Source: Ignelater luminosus (Eukaryota; Arthropoda; Insecta; Coleoptera; Elateridae). From it: a stretch of 64,000 nt of DNA. Below, piece after piece: positions 48,968 through 61,985 of this stretch. The stretch covers positions 159,598-223,597 of the forward strand of contig VTPC01090936.1 in NCBI GenBank assembly GCA_011009095.1. Reading direction: 5' to 3'. Position 1 is the stretch's first letter, and the number at the start of each line of letters is the position of its first letter. Under the pieces are notes generated by a model, which was given only the letters and a program-made list of their open reading frames with translations, did no database searches and was not told the origin of the DNA. The position numbers and the translations under genes are program-made.

Positions 48968-51900
48968 AAAGCAATTACTTCATTGGATGAGGTTATGGCA
49001 AACCGATAGGAAGATAGAATGCTAAAAAGCTTACGTCAACAAGTTTTCTATATTAAATTGATTTAGTAAATTACAACTAATAATTCAAACTTGTATTTCA
49101 AATTTGTTTCTCATTACTTTAGATCTTCATAGTTTTTCCATTTTATTAGCTGATGATTACTAAATGAAGCAATTCGTGCTAATTTGATCTCTAATTGTTC
49201 TTAGTTATACAGTATCTCCTTTATTTCTCTACACTTAATCATTCAGCAAGCAAATAAATCGTTGTTACTATATCGTTTTAAAACTTTTTACTCTTCGTCT
49301 GTCCAATAATTCAGGAAATATCAGTGCTCTTAACTATTTGAGTGTCTCAAGGTCTCTTATATTAAGGGCCTCCAATTATCTAATTATCTTCTTACAACAA
49401 TTAATATTCGCTTTTGATATAATTATGCAAAAACTCAATCTGGTAGCCTGTCAATAGATGCCTCCCAAAATTGTGGTTCTGAAAACTATTAACAATATCA
49501 AGATAAATGCAATATTTCTTTATAATTGTATGCATAGACTGCAAAACCAAAATTAGGACCTTTTTAAAATCTGCGGTCAAAACAGAACTACGCTGACTGT
49601 CTTCTATTCTATTTGGAAAAAATTATACACGATAATAACGAAATCACAGCAAAAAAAAATAACCAAAATTTGTTCCGTTTATTGTAGTATAGATATCACG
49701 ATAAAATGAAGGAATTTTCTTTACATTTAAAAATTAAAATCTAGACACTTTTCAGAATAGCTAGTTAAACTGTTAACTGCAACCGCTATTCTATTTATTG
49801 TTTCATTAGAAATGCAATTTTGAACAAAGAATTATTAGCGTACCACCTGACTAAAAAAATCATTAGTAATGGAATTTTAGTTAAATATTTTTCAATATTT
49901 CTTGAATAAGTAACTGAGGGCAGACCTTAATTTAATCTTGTAAAGGGATAAATGGAACATCCTGTATACATGATCTGATTTCATCGTTTCTTGTGTAATG
50001 TTTAAAAGTACTTCTATATCTTTCTGTGAGTAATGCTCAATTGTTTCTACTTTAAGATCTTGAAAACGCAATCAATTATTCCAAAATACCGATAGTTAAA
50101 TAGGTATTCAATTATTCGTTATTGATCTCGTTTAACCAAAGAAACGGGGTAACATTTTAAGTTTATATTTGACGATTCTAATTTATATTCTCGAAAGATT
50201 TCAGTAAGATATTGGCAATAATCTGCGATAGAGAATAACTGACTGAAAATAATGAGAATAGACAGAGAAGAGCTTACCTAAAACATCTGAAACTTGCTTC
50301 TAGACAGGATAGACGTTTGACTATTAAAATAAGATAGAGCGTGGTTGGGGTTGTCTAGAAGGTGAACTAGACTGAATAACTTTCCATTTGTACAAAAGTC
50401 TTCCTGTCGTAAAGACAAGTTTGAGAATCAAGGCAAATTGAAAAATAAAGTTAGTTAAGTAAGAACTTTTCACATTTCTTTTAGTTACTTTATATTCGAA
50501 TTTTCAAACGATAGCTAATACAACTCTTGGGCGTAGTACATTAATATTTATAGAGTTTTCAATACGAGTAAAAATTTTAAAAATTTTTGTACTATCTAAT
50601 TATAAGACGACAGTTATCAAAACAACGATTTTTAATAAGAAGTGTGCCAAATGTCTAATTTCCAAGACTTTTCTATTTATAAGAACACTTACATAACGTG
50701 TGTTTAAAAAACTTCACAACGGTTGTAGTCACTGTAAGTTGGAATTCATATGTATTCAAGCGCCAGTGACACTGGAATTCAAATCTGTCCATCAAAAAAT
50801 TTCTTAAAAAATAATCAAATGACTTCTTAATTGATTTCAAAATCTCATATTGATATTATTTTGATAAATGGTTCAAATATGATTTGAAATTCTACATGAC
50901 CTTGAAATTTCTACCCTTATTGAATTTTTTTAGTACACACTTAACTTACAAAAATAGCAAGTAAAATAAACAATTGTGTGAAATGATCTGCATACATATT
51001 CTAAGTTCCGGAAGTTGTAAATTTTACTTTAAAAGAAAAATCGAACTAAATTTGCAATTTCTTCTCCAAGAAATTAAAACTGAAACTAAATTTCCTTTTC
51101 ATTTCGTCACGTACAAGCGATGGATGTTGAATAGTAATCGTTATTGACGTTCTTTTTGTAGTGTTTTCGGTTTTAGTCTATATTCGTGGTAAGAATCTTA
51201 AGAACCATTTAAAATAATTAAAAACCATCCGAAACAACGTAAGAAGAAAGAGTTAAATGTGATTAGTTACGGCAAATTTTATTTCGTTTTTCTTATTTCT
51301 AAATTTAATTTAAATGTAGTTTTTATTATATCTTCTTCCTGCTTTAAGTTTGTTAAATTGCAAGAGCTAGTACTATAATGTTGGTAATTTCTGTTTTAAA
51401 TGAAGTGTCTGTATTCCTTTGAGTACAGGTTTAATATTCATTGTAAGATGTTCTACTTTAAAAATATGGAAAGTTCTTAGATTCTATTACAAAAGTTTGT
51501 TCTCACATTGTGGTATAAATTGAAAACAAATACACTTAAACTTTCTTGCAGTTTTAATTTTTATCAGTGACAGTAATTATACAGTGTGTCTCACCATAGA
51601 CGAGATTTAACCACTATCTTTTTAATTTTCTAAACCAACTATAACATCCTTACATATTTTTTAAATGTGACCTCCTCTATTACTACAGAATAATAAGATG
51701 TAAAAATTCCAATCTACCTAAGAACAACGATGTCCAACTATTTCTTTTCTTATTTTTCTTAACTATTTCTTATCTACGTTTGCTTGTCTTTTTAATCTTC
51801 ATGTGATTGCACTTTTACAGCAAATCTAACTAAAAATGAGCTCGAATTATTTACAGAATTCAATTCTTTGGGGTTAATCAAAATGATTACAGGACGTCAC

Positions 51901-52450
51901 AAAAAATTAAACGACAGCTGCCATCTTTATCATAATGGTTGGGAAAATTCAGAAAGATTGCCACTACAATTAAATTTGTTGATATCACTAACATTTTTAA
52001 ACGTTCTTGGGTAATTTCCACATTTTCAATAAGACTGTGTCCTCACAGGTCTAACCAAGACTTCTTTCCGTGGCTATTGAGTCCATCAACTCAGAAAAAT
52101 ACAACCTATTCACATTTCTTTGGCAAAGCTTAACACGAGTAACTTCTTCAAAAACTGCTAGAATTGCTATTCTTCTGTCGCTAAAACTCAAGCGATGTCG
52201 TAACATTAATCTTCAGCATAGGCGCATTTTGTGCGTGCTGCATAACTTGTAAAAATTTTCAAACTTGCCTCCGGGATTTCTAGGATATAGTCAGACTCGG
52301 ATTCTTGTGCGTCAACTTTGTGAAGCTCTAAGAATCAAGCTTACATTTTCAACACGGAAATCCAAACTTAGCTCTAAACATCTGCTTTCGACTTTACTTG
52401 TCTACTACGCACAACTGATCTTTAGACTTAAAAACACATTAGAACAGTTT
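48968..52450. other. No gene recognised
   Basis: AT-rich with short frames. Single transposon-like ends occur near 49960 (rc CAGGATGTTCCATTTATCC) and 51582 (CAGTGTGTCTCACCATAGAC). Confidence 0.5.
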
Positions 52451-53828
52451 GGTGTGGCGGGCCAAATGTGGCCACCGTAAGCTTTTTACCTGGCCCGCAA
52501 AATCTCGGAGACCTTTGACCAATAGCGTATGTGGGCTCAATAGCACATAAAACAATTTCCACATTCCTTAGCAGCTAAAGGTTGCACATTTAGAGACACG
52601 TATCAGTCTCCTATCTTTGTTGCCTACATCATACTTTGCTTCCTAGTCCAGTAACAAGAAGAAATAACTATATAACGTTAGTAGAGTGTAAGTTTTGAGC
52701 AACTGTAGCAATTTTGCTCAGCGAAGATAACATACATTTCTTCACTGTTGTTTTGTTGAAAAATCTAAAGTTTGAAATAACATTAAAGGTAATCAAGAAG
52801 AAAAAAAGTTCAGCCTTTTACTGCTTAGAAGCAAAATGTTAGTTTGGAGTATTATTTATGTTAGATCTTTTTAAAACATTTCTTGCCGACGGCGTTTTTA
52901 TCATTTCCTTTATATAACCTTTGGTTTCTTAGTATCTTCATCATCTGGCGTGGTTAAACGGTAACGCTCTAGGTCAGTTCCACGTGATGTCCGGTATGGC
53001 GGTATGCAGACGTTGTTAGTGGTTCCCACCGTGCCTTATGTTCCCTCAATCCCTGGGGACTGCCGACCTGCTAGTTTAGGGTTGCCGGTTGAAAATACCC
53101 TTCGCGCTGTTGATCCGCGTTCCGGAGCTTCCCGGAACGTATTGCAAGTAGGAACGCGGTACCTAAGTCTCTATTAGCCGCTGTCACCGTTTGCTAGTAC
53201 TGCCCGCTATAAAACTCCATCTTCATAGTGCTCGCACGAAGGTGTGGTCCTGGAGAGTCATTTGTATCTACCAACCACAATTTCGCATATCTTAATAATA
53301 TTACATGCGCTTCCTTCTCCGCCATCACCATCGTCACTCGCGGCATATAATACATATCTAACAGTATGTAACAAGGTGGCGCAGAAGTCACGTTGTCGAA
53401 AACAAAAATACGTCCTTGAGTAAATCTCATCTCTATAGATATGTCCGAAGTTCAAGAGGAAAAGCGAGCAACTTGAACGTATTCGTATTGCATTCCGTCA
53501 GTATATGTTAACTGTTATAAGCAGAGCTGAAAAATTGAAATTTATAAATGTTGTTAGGTGATTTGGCTTTTGCGTCATTGTCCCTGTCGCGGGTGTGACG
53601 TTCGAGCCAACGTCTCTACCAGTATGGGTTCCTGCGACTTCTATTTATATGGCGCCAACTTCACCGCCTCTATCGCCAGCCGTACCAACAAGCAATACTT
53701 AGTTGGCACACTACTGACAACTACAATACACTTAGACATAACAACCGCACATTCCCCCGCCGCCGTGCTCCACACTACGATCATGAACGCCGACACCTCC
53801 AACTGCTCAACAATTCGTCTACTAGCTA

Positions 53829-55123
53829 ACACATCGTTCAATAAGTCCCGAGACTAACCCAGAGATGGTGCTAGTAGTACCAAACTAGCCACGTTTCCCT
53901 AGAGTGCGAACCTTCACATGAAACGTGTAAAAATTTCACGTCGATTGGACCACAAACAGCAGAGTTATCGAGGTTAGAGTAAAGTCACTTTGTAATTTGT
54001 TTGAAAAATGGAACAAAGCGAGTTTCGCGTGTTGATAAAACATTGTTTTTTAATGGGTAAAAACACCGCAGAAGCCCAGCAATGGCTTGAAAAACGTTAC
54101 CCGGACTCCTCTCCATCCAAATCAACGATTTGTCGTTGGTATGCTGAGTTTAAACGTGGTCGTACGGACACAAACGATGCGGAACGTTCGGGTAGGCCTT
54201 TGGAAGCCGTTACACCGGAAAATGTGAGTGAAGTATTCAAAATCGTAATGAAAAATCGCAAAGTAAAGGTCCGTGAGATTGCAGAAATGACACAGATATC
54301 ATCTGGAAGCGTATTTACAATCCTTCATGAAAAATTGAGCATGAAAAAGGTTTTTTCCAAGTGGGTGCCGCGATTGCTTTCAATGGAACAAAAACAGCAA
54401 CGAATCGACGATTCAGAGAGCTGTTTATCGCTATTTACTCGCAATAAAAAGGATTTCCTGCGTCGATACGTGACCATGGATGAAACATGGATACATCATT
54501 TCACTCCGGAGTCGAATCGGCAATCATCTGAGTGGCGCATGGCTGGCGAAAGCCGCCCAAAGCGTCCAAAAACGCAGCAATCTGCTGGCAAAGTCATGGC
54601 GTCTGTTTTTTTGGGATACACATGGCGTCATTTTCATTGACTACCTGGAAAAAGGTAAATCGATCAACAGTGATTATTATATTGACTTGTTGGTACGTTT
54701 GAAGGAGGAGATCGCAGCAAAACGACCGCACATGAAGAAGAAAAAAATCCTTTTTCAGCAAGACAATGCACCATGCCACAAGTCCATGAAAACAATGGCA
54801 AAAATCTAAGAGTTGGGCTTTGATTTGCTTCCCCACCCCCCGTATTCGCCAGATTTAGCCCCCAGCGACTACTGGCTCTTTGCTGATCTCAAAAAAATGC
54901 TCCAGGGAAAAAAATTTGGCTCGAATGAGGAGGTCATTGCCGAAACTGAAGCCTATTTTGAAGCAAAGGATAAATCCTTCTATAAACATGGTATAGAAAT
55001 GTTGGAAAGGCGTTGGAAAGATTGTATCACTCTAAAAGGAGATTATATTGATGAATAAAAATGATTTTTGAAAAAAAAAATGTTGTTTTCGTTGTTAGTC
55101 TCGGGACTTATTGAACGATGTGT
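53829..55123 (+). mobile_element. Himar/irritans-like mariner element
   Basis: A 1295-bp element with perfect inverted ends of about 30 bp (ACACATCGTTCAATAAGTCC then CGAGACTAAC) and TA on both sides (53827-53828, 55124-55125). The ATAAGTCCC word and the transposase sequence place it near Himar1. It carries one defective transposase. Perfect ends suggest insertion later than the surrounding degraded DNA. Confidence 0.93.
54008..55058 (+). pseudogene. Defective Himar-like mariner transposase
   Basis: The frame opens at ATG 54008 (MEQSEFRVLIKHCFLMGKNT) with the two-HTH N terminus (WYAEFKRG, VKVREIAEM) and WVPRLLSMEQKQQR, a form of the mariner WVPHEL motif. The first Asp is in TMDETWIHHFTPE. A run of seven T at 54606-54612 shifts the frame where six would hold it. 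The shifted frame gives WDTHGVIFIDYLEKG and QQDNAPCHK (second Asp), then TAA at 54807-54809, then GFDLLPHPPYSPDLAPSDYW (third Asp; 34 residues between, counting the stop) and the tail to TAA 55056-55058. One frameshift plus one stop make it inactive as assembled. Confidence 0.92.
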
Positions 55124-55709
55124 TACTTACACAGAAGCGACCATCCACTGCTGATGTATGTACGTCCGCTAAACATATTCTACCATCATAACTCCGACCT
55201 AATAGGTTCAAAGAGATCAAGAACGGTCTACCGCCAGAACAGCAACAAAACAACATTGATCAGCAGCAATGTTCTAAGTTTGCATTCAGCAATTACGGGT
55301 TTGATGTCCTGTACCGACTGTTCTTAGTAAAGTTTTTTGTGATGGGTTCCGGTGTACTCGTAGCAGTGACATGCTAATCGCGGTTGCTTTTGTGTTTCGC
55401 GATGGCGGGATAGACGGTGGGAGTTCGATAACAAAAGGAGACCCATCGTTTCCTTGACATTTCCATTAGGGCCAACCATTTATTACTTATAGCACATGTC
55501 GAGTTACGTTTACTAATTTGTAAATGATTCCCTATCATGGCTCCAAAATACGTACAGTCCATACCGGTCATTGGAGAAATAATAGTGTAGGTAAATTCCA
55601 AAACAGTAATCTTCACTAAATTAATTACCATTATTTTTTCTTTATTCCTTCTAGAATCCCATTCTAGGTTGCAGAAGGGCCTCCAAGCTTTTAGAATGGC
55701 CCGCCACCA

Positions 55710-58207
55710 TTAGGAGGATATAATACATTGATTTCCTTTGTTTTGTTTCAGCATGGTACTCCCTTCTTATGATATTACTTAAACATACTAAAGATAAAAG
55801 ATCGGGACTTCCTAAGTATATTTCTTTGTGAGGATTTACTCAGTCATTCCGGCAGAGTGGACGAGGATGACTAATGTTTAAGGTAAGCTTTCTCAAGGTC
55901 CCAAAGCCCGCAATCTACGATCTAAGTGTAAGCGCAGTGTGATGAGGACTACATCTCTTTGGAAATTCCGTATGGCCAACAACTTATTCTAAACAACTAA
56001 AGAGTTCTTCATATTCAGTGTGTGGGCAAAATATATAAAAGTTAAGAAACTAAGAAAATCAAACGTTAGTGGAGAAAATGAGGAACGAACTCAAAACGCA
56101 AACTTACCTCAACTGCGGTTTGCCCATAGCGCACGTAAACAAAACTTTTAGATTTACAAAAATAAAACTTAATTTTAACAAAAGTGTTAAGCAGAATGTA
56201 TTCAAAAATCAAATTTTCTAAACTAAAAGTGTGCTTTGAAGTTGCACCCATATTTTGATAACTTTTATCACTGAAACTGAAAGTTTCTGCCTGTTTCGAA
56301 AGTAATTCTTAATTTGGACAATATTATAACAAAAAGACCACTATAAATGTTTAACTTGATGTTCCAGAACTCATTATGATTTTTTAATTTTCTGTGAGTC
56401 ACTAAATCAATAAAAATTCTTTTTTCAACTGCGCGTATTTATAACCCAGAAAACCTTTTATGAAACTCCTCATTGGTAAGTTCTGTTTATTTAATTTTTC
56501 TAACCTATTTACATTCAGCTGTTGTCAATATCATTTAAAGACTGTTTATAATTCTCCATTAAGAAATTCATTGTTTATTTTACTAAATACTAAACACTAG
56601 ACTTACTTACGCTTAATAATTTTACTCGTATATGAATTAGACATTTTGTTGCTATAACACCAACTGATATACTGAACATCAACAAATGCCGTGATATAAT
56701 TGGAACTTGAATTAGGTGAATAAACTGTTTTAGTAGTTAATATGGCGTTTATATAGCACTCGGGTTAAATGATGGGAGTAAGGTTAAATACATGTTACTA
56801 AAAGCAAATAAATTCAATTACGGTTTCGTAAACTACACCACCGTTCATAAGAGATAGGCCACTTAAAACATTCTGTTAAATTTTAAGTCATTTTCTTACT
56901 ATTGATCGCTTTTGTTATTCTACGGCGTGTTAAAAATAGCAACTTTATCTAACCTTAAATCAAGAATTCTACTTTTTTGGGTTTATTATAGCCCACGATC
57001 ACGAGTTTGTGAACAATCTGTATATTATTTAAAATTATTAAGTTGCTTTACTAAGTGATCAATTTCATATGAACAGTAGTGTACATTATTGAAGGATAGA
57101 AGCTATGCCTATACAGTGACGTACTTGGTACACATTCTTTAGCACAGACGTTACTGAAAGCATCAAATATCGCTAATAAGAAGAGAAAGACATTTAACAT
57201 AAAAAGGTTCTGAAATTACAAATCTAACAAAATCTCGAAAAGCATTTTAATTTGCTTTCCAATTTATAATGAAAGAATTCTGTAATATTTGATTGTGTCG
57301 TTGTTTATTAATTATTGCAATATTGTTCTTGCTTCTAATTCTTTAACACTGTTTTGATAATGATATAATAATTTTCATTTTAACTAAAAATTGGGAATGC
57401 GTTTGCAAACGATACAACAGATTTTTCTAAAACGCAGACTGGACTAGCAGAAATGAAACAGACAGCTCTATCAGTCCTAGATAAGGTGTAACTAAGTCAG
57501 TGGGTATCGGTACTTGTCATTTTAGTTTGGAATAATAATACCGCAGCAGTAATTGTCTGAAGAAGAAAATAAAACAAATTGACTTTTTCTTCAGAGAGTC
57601 CATAGCAGTGGTACGACTGTTCGCCGCCCGTGTAAAGTATTATTCGACTGCTACAAAGATCATCTTTTTTGCTACGGTTGAGGCTGGCGGCTAGAGTGGT
57701 AGACTGTAACTTGAATTAGTACTTTCAATACGAATCTAGGTACATTTTTCATTTGAAGGATGTTTTTGATTCAATATAAATACACGACAAACTACTTTCT
57801 AGTTAGTGCTTTGAACTATTAAACGTGGCATCCAACAAAAGCGTTCGCTTCCAAACACAGTGACTGAAAAGCCTGAACAAAACCGTACTTTCAAGAGCTA
57901 CACTTTACTTTTCAAGTAAAACCGTAACAAATTGTAACAGGGGTTTTTAATTTGTTCTGTTGGTTTAAATGAAAAACAGGAATTTGTATGTGGCAGCAGT
58001 ACCCTGTATTCATATGCATTAGGCTCGCACAATCATAAAAGAAAAACTCTGCAATGATAACAAAAATAACGCAACTAAATTAAGTAAATCTGTTTAATTT
58101 AGTAAAATGCATAGAATTTCAGGAACGCCACAGAAATTTTCTTTCTCTTGTAAGTATGCCAATAAATTATCGCATTGTGTCGGTTTTAGATATTTCATGG
58201 TGAAATA
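55710..58207. other. No gene recognised
   Basis: AT-rich DNA between two mariner insertions. No exon or paired repeat seen. Confidence 0.5.
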
Positions 58208-58209
58208 TA

Positions 58210-59502
58210 CGAGGGTGGTCTGAAAAGTTTCCGACCTAACAAAGATACAAGACATTTTTTCTGAAAATTTTTTTTTATTTTTCAACATAGTCTCCTTGTA
58301 ACTCTACACACTTCTCCCAGCGATGCTCCCATCTCTGTAACCCGTCCAAATAGTACTCGGCGTTTCTCTCTGCAAAATAATTGTTCACGAAGGTGATTGC
58401 CTCTTCATTTGACGAAAATCTTTGTCCTCCGAGCGCAATTTTTAGATGAGGGAACAAAAAGAAGTCGCTTGGGGCTAGATCTGGTGAGTAAGGCGGATGG
58501 TCAAGCAGTTCAAACCGTAATTCGTGGATTTTCGCCATGGCAACCGCTGAGGTGTGAGACGGTGCGTTGTCTTGGTGAAACAGGATTTTCTTTTTCTGCA
58601 AATGTGGCCGTTTTTTCGCAAGTTCTGCCTTCAGCTTGTCAAGTAATGATGCATAGTATGCTCCTGTAATGGTTTTTCCTTTTTGAAGATAATCGATTAA
58701 AATAACTCCATGACTATCCCAAAAAACAGTCGCCATCACTTTCCCAGCCGAAAAAACAGTTTTTGCTTTTTTTGGAGCCGATTCCCCCTTTGCAGTCCAG
58801 TGTTTGGATTGTATTTTTGTTTCGGGCGTATAATGGTGTATCCAAGTTTCATCTACAGTAATTAATCGGCGCCAAAACTCGGATTTATTTCGCCTAAACT
58901 GCGCCAAAAGAGCGTTGGAAATATTCATTCGAACACGTTTTTGGTCTAACGTGAGCAAACGCGGCACCCAACGCGCGGACAGCTTTCTCATGCCTAAATG
59001 TTGATTTAATATGTGACAAACACGTTCTTTTGACATGTTCATAACCTCTGCTATCTCTCTCACTTTAATTCGGCGGTCGTCTAGCACCATTTGGTGAACT
59101 TTGGCGATGTTTTCGTCGGTAGTTGCAGTTTTTGGACGTCCCGAACGTTCATCGTCTCCCAAGCTCTTACGGGCACGTTTAGATTCAGCAGCCCAAAATT
59201 TCACTGTGGTAAATGATGGTGCAGAGTCCCCATACACAGAATCCAACTCATCTTTTATTTGCGAAGGCGTATTGCCTTTCAAAAACAAATATTTAATGAC
59301 AGCTCGATACTCGATTTTGTCCATTTTCACAAAAAAACTCACATCAACTCACTCAAACGACTGTTACATAAAAACTGCGCGTCCAAAATGGCTGAAACTT
59401 TGGTGAGTAACTGTCAACAGATGAACAACGAAATTCAGTAGCTTTTATTTACGAGTGCTGCCATCTTCACGTTGAGGTCGGAAACTTTTCAGACCACCCT
59501 CG
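58210..59502 (-). mobile_element. Structurally complete mariner element
   Basis: 1293 bp, with perfect 28-bp inverted ends (CGAGGGTGGTCTGAAAAGTT then TCCGACCT) and TA at 58208-58209 and 59503-59504. It contains an uninterrupted transposase on the minus strand. It is the only element in the window with both intact ends and an intact frame, so it is probably the youngest insertion. Confidence 0.95.
58275..59324 (-). CDS. mariner transposase, uninterrupted (349 codons)
   Basis: A cut-and-paste DDD transposase that would bind the element's ends and move it to TA sites. The ATG at 59324 (MDKIEYRAVIKYLFLKGNTP) is preferred. The frame is open six codons further, but only from a GTG. Two N-terminal HTH regions are followed by WVPRLLTLDQKR (residues about 119-130). 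The catalytic Asps are D158 (TVDETWIHHYTPE), D252 (FHQDNAPSHT) and D287 (YSPDLAPSDFFLF), with 34 residues between the last two (DD34D). It ends GDYVEK. The linker reads WAAESKRARKS, whereas the Himar-like copy in this window has WYAEFKRGR, so two normally conserved positions (F, G) are altered and DNA binding could be impaired. No other damage is visible. Confidence 0.94.
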   Translation of the reverse strand: MDKIEYRAVIKYLFLKGNTPSQIKDELDSVYGDSAPSFTTVKFWAAESKRARKSLGDDERSGRPKTATTDENIAKVHQMVLDDRRIKVREIAEVMNMSKERVCHILNQHLGMRKLSARWVPRLLTLDQKRVRMNISNALLAQFRRNKSEFWRRLITVDETWIHHYTPETKIQSKHWTAKGESAPKKAKTVFSAGKVMATVFWDSHGVILIDYLQKGKTITGAYYASLLDKLKAELAKKRPHLQKKKILFHQDNAPSHTSAVAMAKIHELRFELLDHPPYSPDLAPSDFFLFPHLKIALGGQRFSSNEEAITFVNNYFAERNAEYYLDGLQRWEHRWEKCVELQGDYVEK

Positions 59503-59504
59503 TA

Positions 59505-61570
59505 TTTTAATTTAAGTAATTAAATGAGTAAAAAGTTAAGTAGTAGAATATTTTGCTACTACAGGGAATTCCGCACTACACTGAATAGTGGGAGGAGGAA
59601 GATGAGGCAAATGCCTGTTCAAATTTGTTCGAGCTGTAACCGTAACATCTCTTTGATGCGGCAGGTAAATATTGACATCGGGCTGATAAGATAGACGAAC
59701 GAAAGCTGTCTATATTAACTATACTCTCTCGTCCTGAGCGAATTTAATAATTAAAGTGATACAGATGTTTTAGCTTATTTCAACTGACAATAAAAATATT
59801 TTGAGTTTATGAGATAAGGTGATTTCAGAATGCGTTTGCTTTTTGTCCCAACACCAACCAGAAAGCTCTAAAGAATCTGAATGATGATTGATGAACCAGT
59901 TTGTTCAGAATACAGTTACTGTTAGATTATAGCAGTTACAGTATGTTACATTTGGTGCTATGATTAGATCTATTCCTCCCGTTAAGGTTTCTGGAGTCCA
60001 ATACATAAAAACGATTTTCTGGAAATTTAAAAAAGTCTCATACTAATTTCCGCCTCAGATGAGATTATCGACCACAAGAGTCCTCAAAGTAGTTAGTAGA
60101 TACCTTACGATAAAATTACACAAAGGGTTCATTTGAATACTGCACATTATTTCAGAAAAAAATTCAATTGGGTATCTGAGCGTTCTGCAATTTGACGGAC
60201 ACGAAGCATCCTGTAAAAGACGGCTAAAATATGAGCTAAGAATTCTTTTATATTTGTAAAATAAGTATTAAATGAAAAATTCCCTTATATCCAGGTTTTT
60301 CAGATATACTTTACAGAATGTCCAAAAACTTCTACTCCCAATGCTGAACCGATCAATCTAGTTTTTGGCATGCAAAAACCATTTCCATACTGGAAAAACA
60401 ATCCATTTTTAATTCAATAACATTCTTATCGGAAATACAATACTTTGATTCTTACATTGTTAGAATATCTCTATCAAGTGGAATTTAATGCTACAGCTTT
60501 TGTGTTCAATGCTTCATTATACAACAGTTCAGTCAGAAATATAGCATTCTTTTTACGTTAAACCATTTTCTTTTCATGCCATTTCCTAGCTTATCATTTT
60601 GCTAGAAGAATTTTTAGCACACATGAAATTTAGTAGTTCTTCACTATTCTAGGTCCCTGAGAAAATTCATTTTTCGTTTTTCTAGGCTAACTTGCTCCGT
60701 AAAATCAAAAGCTTTGCTCCATAAATCTTATAATCCGACAAAGGGACGTGAGTAACTATTATTTGTCTCATCATAGAGAGTTCTATTCTTTCCATATCTT
60801 CCCAATATCAGCTCATTGAATCACTTCATATGCGAGATAGCAGTGATACTCCAATAAACAAACGCACACATATACTTTCGCGCCTAACAGATAGTAATCA
60901 CGTGCAATACTTCTAATATTTCCAAAAAAAAGAAAATCTCTCAAGTTGGCAGCACTGCTTACAAGACAAGTGACGTATATTGAGTGCTGTGTTCTTTGCC
61001 CGACCAATTGAAACGCTACTTTGTAAAATCCAGTCTGATCACGTGTCTTGATAGCTCTATCTGACTATGTGGAAGACTCTTCCAGGCTGTTCTTGTTTAG
61101 CCAAGACTCCAAATGCTATTGGAGAGCCCGTCTACGATTTTCCAAGGATTAAGATCAAGGTTGAGAAATTGAGCAGATTGCGCTTTTATCTTGGCACTAT
61201 CAAAAACATTTTGCTTGTCTTCGGATATTTCATTCTACCAAACCTCAACACCTAACAGCACCAATCGAGCCATTTTATTACTCCTAGATTTATCCATCTG
61301 CTTTAAATCTGCTATGTTTCTCCTATAAAATGGAATCCACATGTAAACCAAAATCTGTCTAAAATCCCCAATAAAAATACAGAGTGGAATACTGGAATGT
61401 TTTACGTTTTTGTTTGTTGAATCTCTTGAGAACAATTTAAAGCGGGGCCCTAAACACAGTGCGTATGACAGATCAGCCATAAGAAATTCAGTTGCAATAG
61501 AGCATCTTTTGTGTTAAAGCATATAATTATTTCCTCCACGACATCAATCAAGCTCCATCCAGTAATTTAA
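59505..61570. other. No gene recognised
   Basis: AT-rich DNA with short frames only, between the intact mariner and an older transposase relic. Confidence 0.5.
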
Positions 61571-61985
61571 CCAAGTATTGGGTTGAGAAATTTCAATCGG
61601 AAGAAATCATCATCAATAAGAAACCTTCTGGATGCTCACGGACTTCAAGAAACCAAAAAATAAGCGCATCAGCAACGCTGATCAGACAGCGATTTTAGTC
61701 GAAAACTACAGTGCATACCATCATCAAGAAAGACTTACGTTACCATCCTTATACAATAATCTACAACTGGTTTAAGTATTGAAGCACAAAAATTATTCAA
61801 TTCGAGGATTGTTTGGGCAGGGATTTCTAGAAAATGCTTCAGATTTCAACAATTTCAGTAATAAGGCACATTTTGATTTTTATGGTGAACATCGTAATGT
61901 GTACATCAGACATCATTGGGCTGTACTTTCTTGAAAATGGGAACGGCCGAGCAGTTACCGTTACTTCCGTATAATACAGAGCGAC
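61571..61985 (+). pseudogene. Heavily decayed Tc1/mariner transposase
   Basis: Recognisable pieces on the plus strand, in several frames: YWVEKFQSEEIIINKKPSGC (HTH linker), TVHTIIKKDLRYHPYTI (matches 'ILHKDL.LHPYK'), AHFDF near 61868, and IIGLYFLENGNGRAVTVTSV (matches '[14 protein letters not shown]' of the DD41D element at 17.5-18.9 kb). The catalytic triad is not intact. It is an older relic of a related group. Confidence 0.6.

Larger units (their letters stand above)
52451..55709. mobile_element. Possible older, GC-richer element into which the Himar-like mariner inserted
   Basis: GGTGTGGCGGGCCA (52451) and the reverse complement of TGGCCCGCCACC (55698-55709) form an inverted pair, both beside AAGCTT. 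The left copy also contains its own inverted TGGCCCGC. Much of 52.95-53.83 and 55.13-55.65 kb is visibly richer in G+C than the surroundings and has fragmentary frames that I do not recognise. The GGCGGGCC end style recalls hAT elements. The boundary claim is weak. Confidence 0.3.

Noticed and set aside
58397..58669. Plus-strand frames within 58.4-59.4 kb
   Set aside because: Antisense shadows of the intact mariner transposase.
59325..59342. Start of the intact transposase at 59342
   Set aside because: That codon is GTG; the ATG at 59324 matches the usual mariner N terminus (MDK...).
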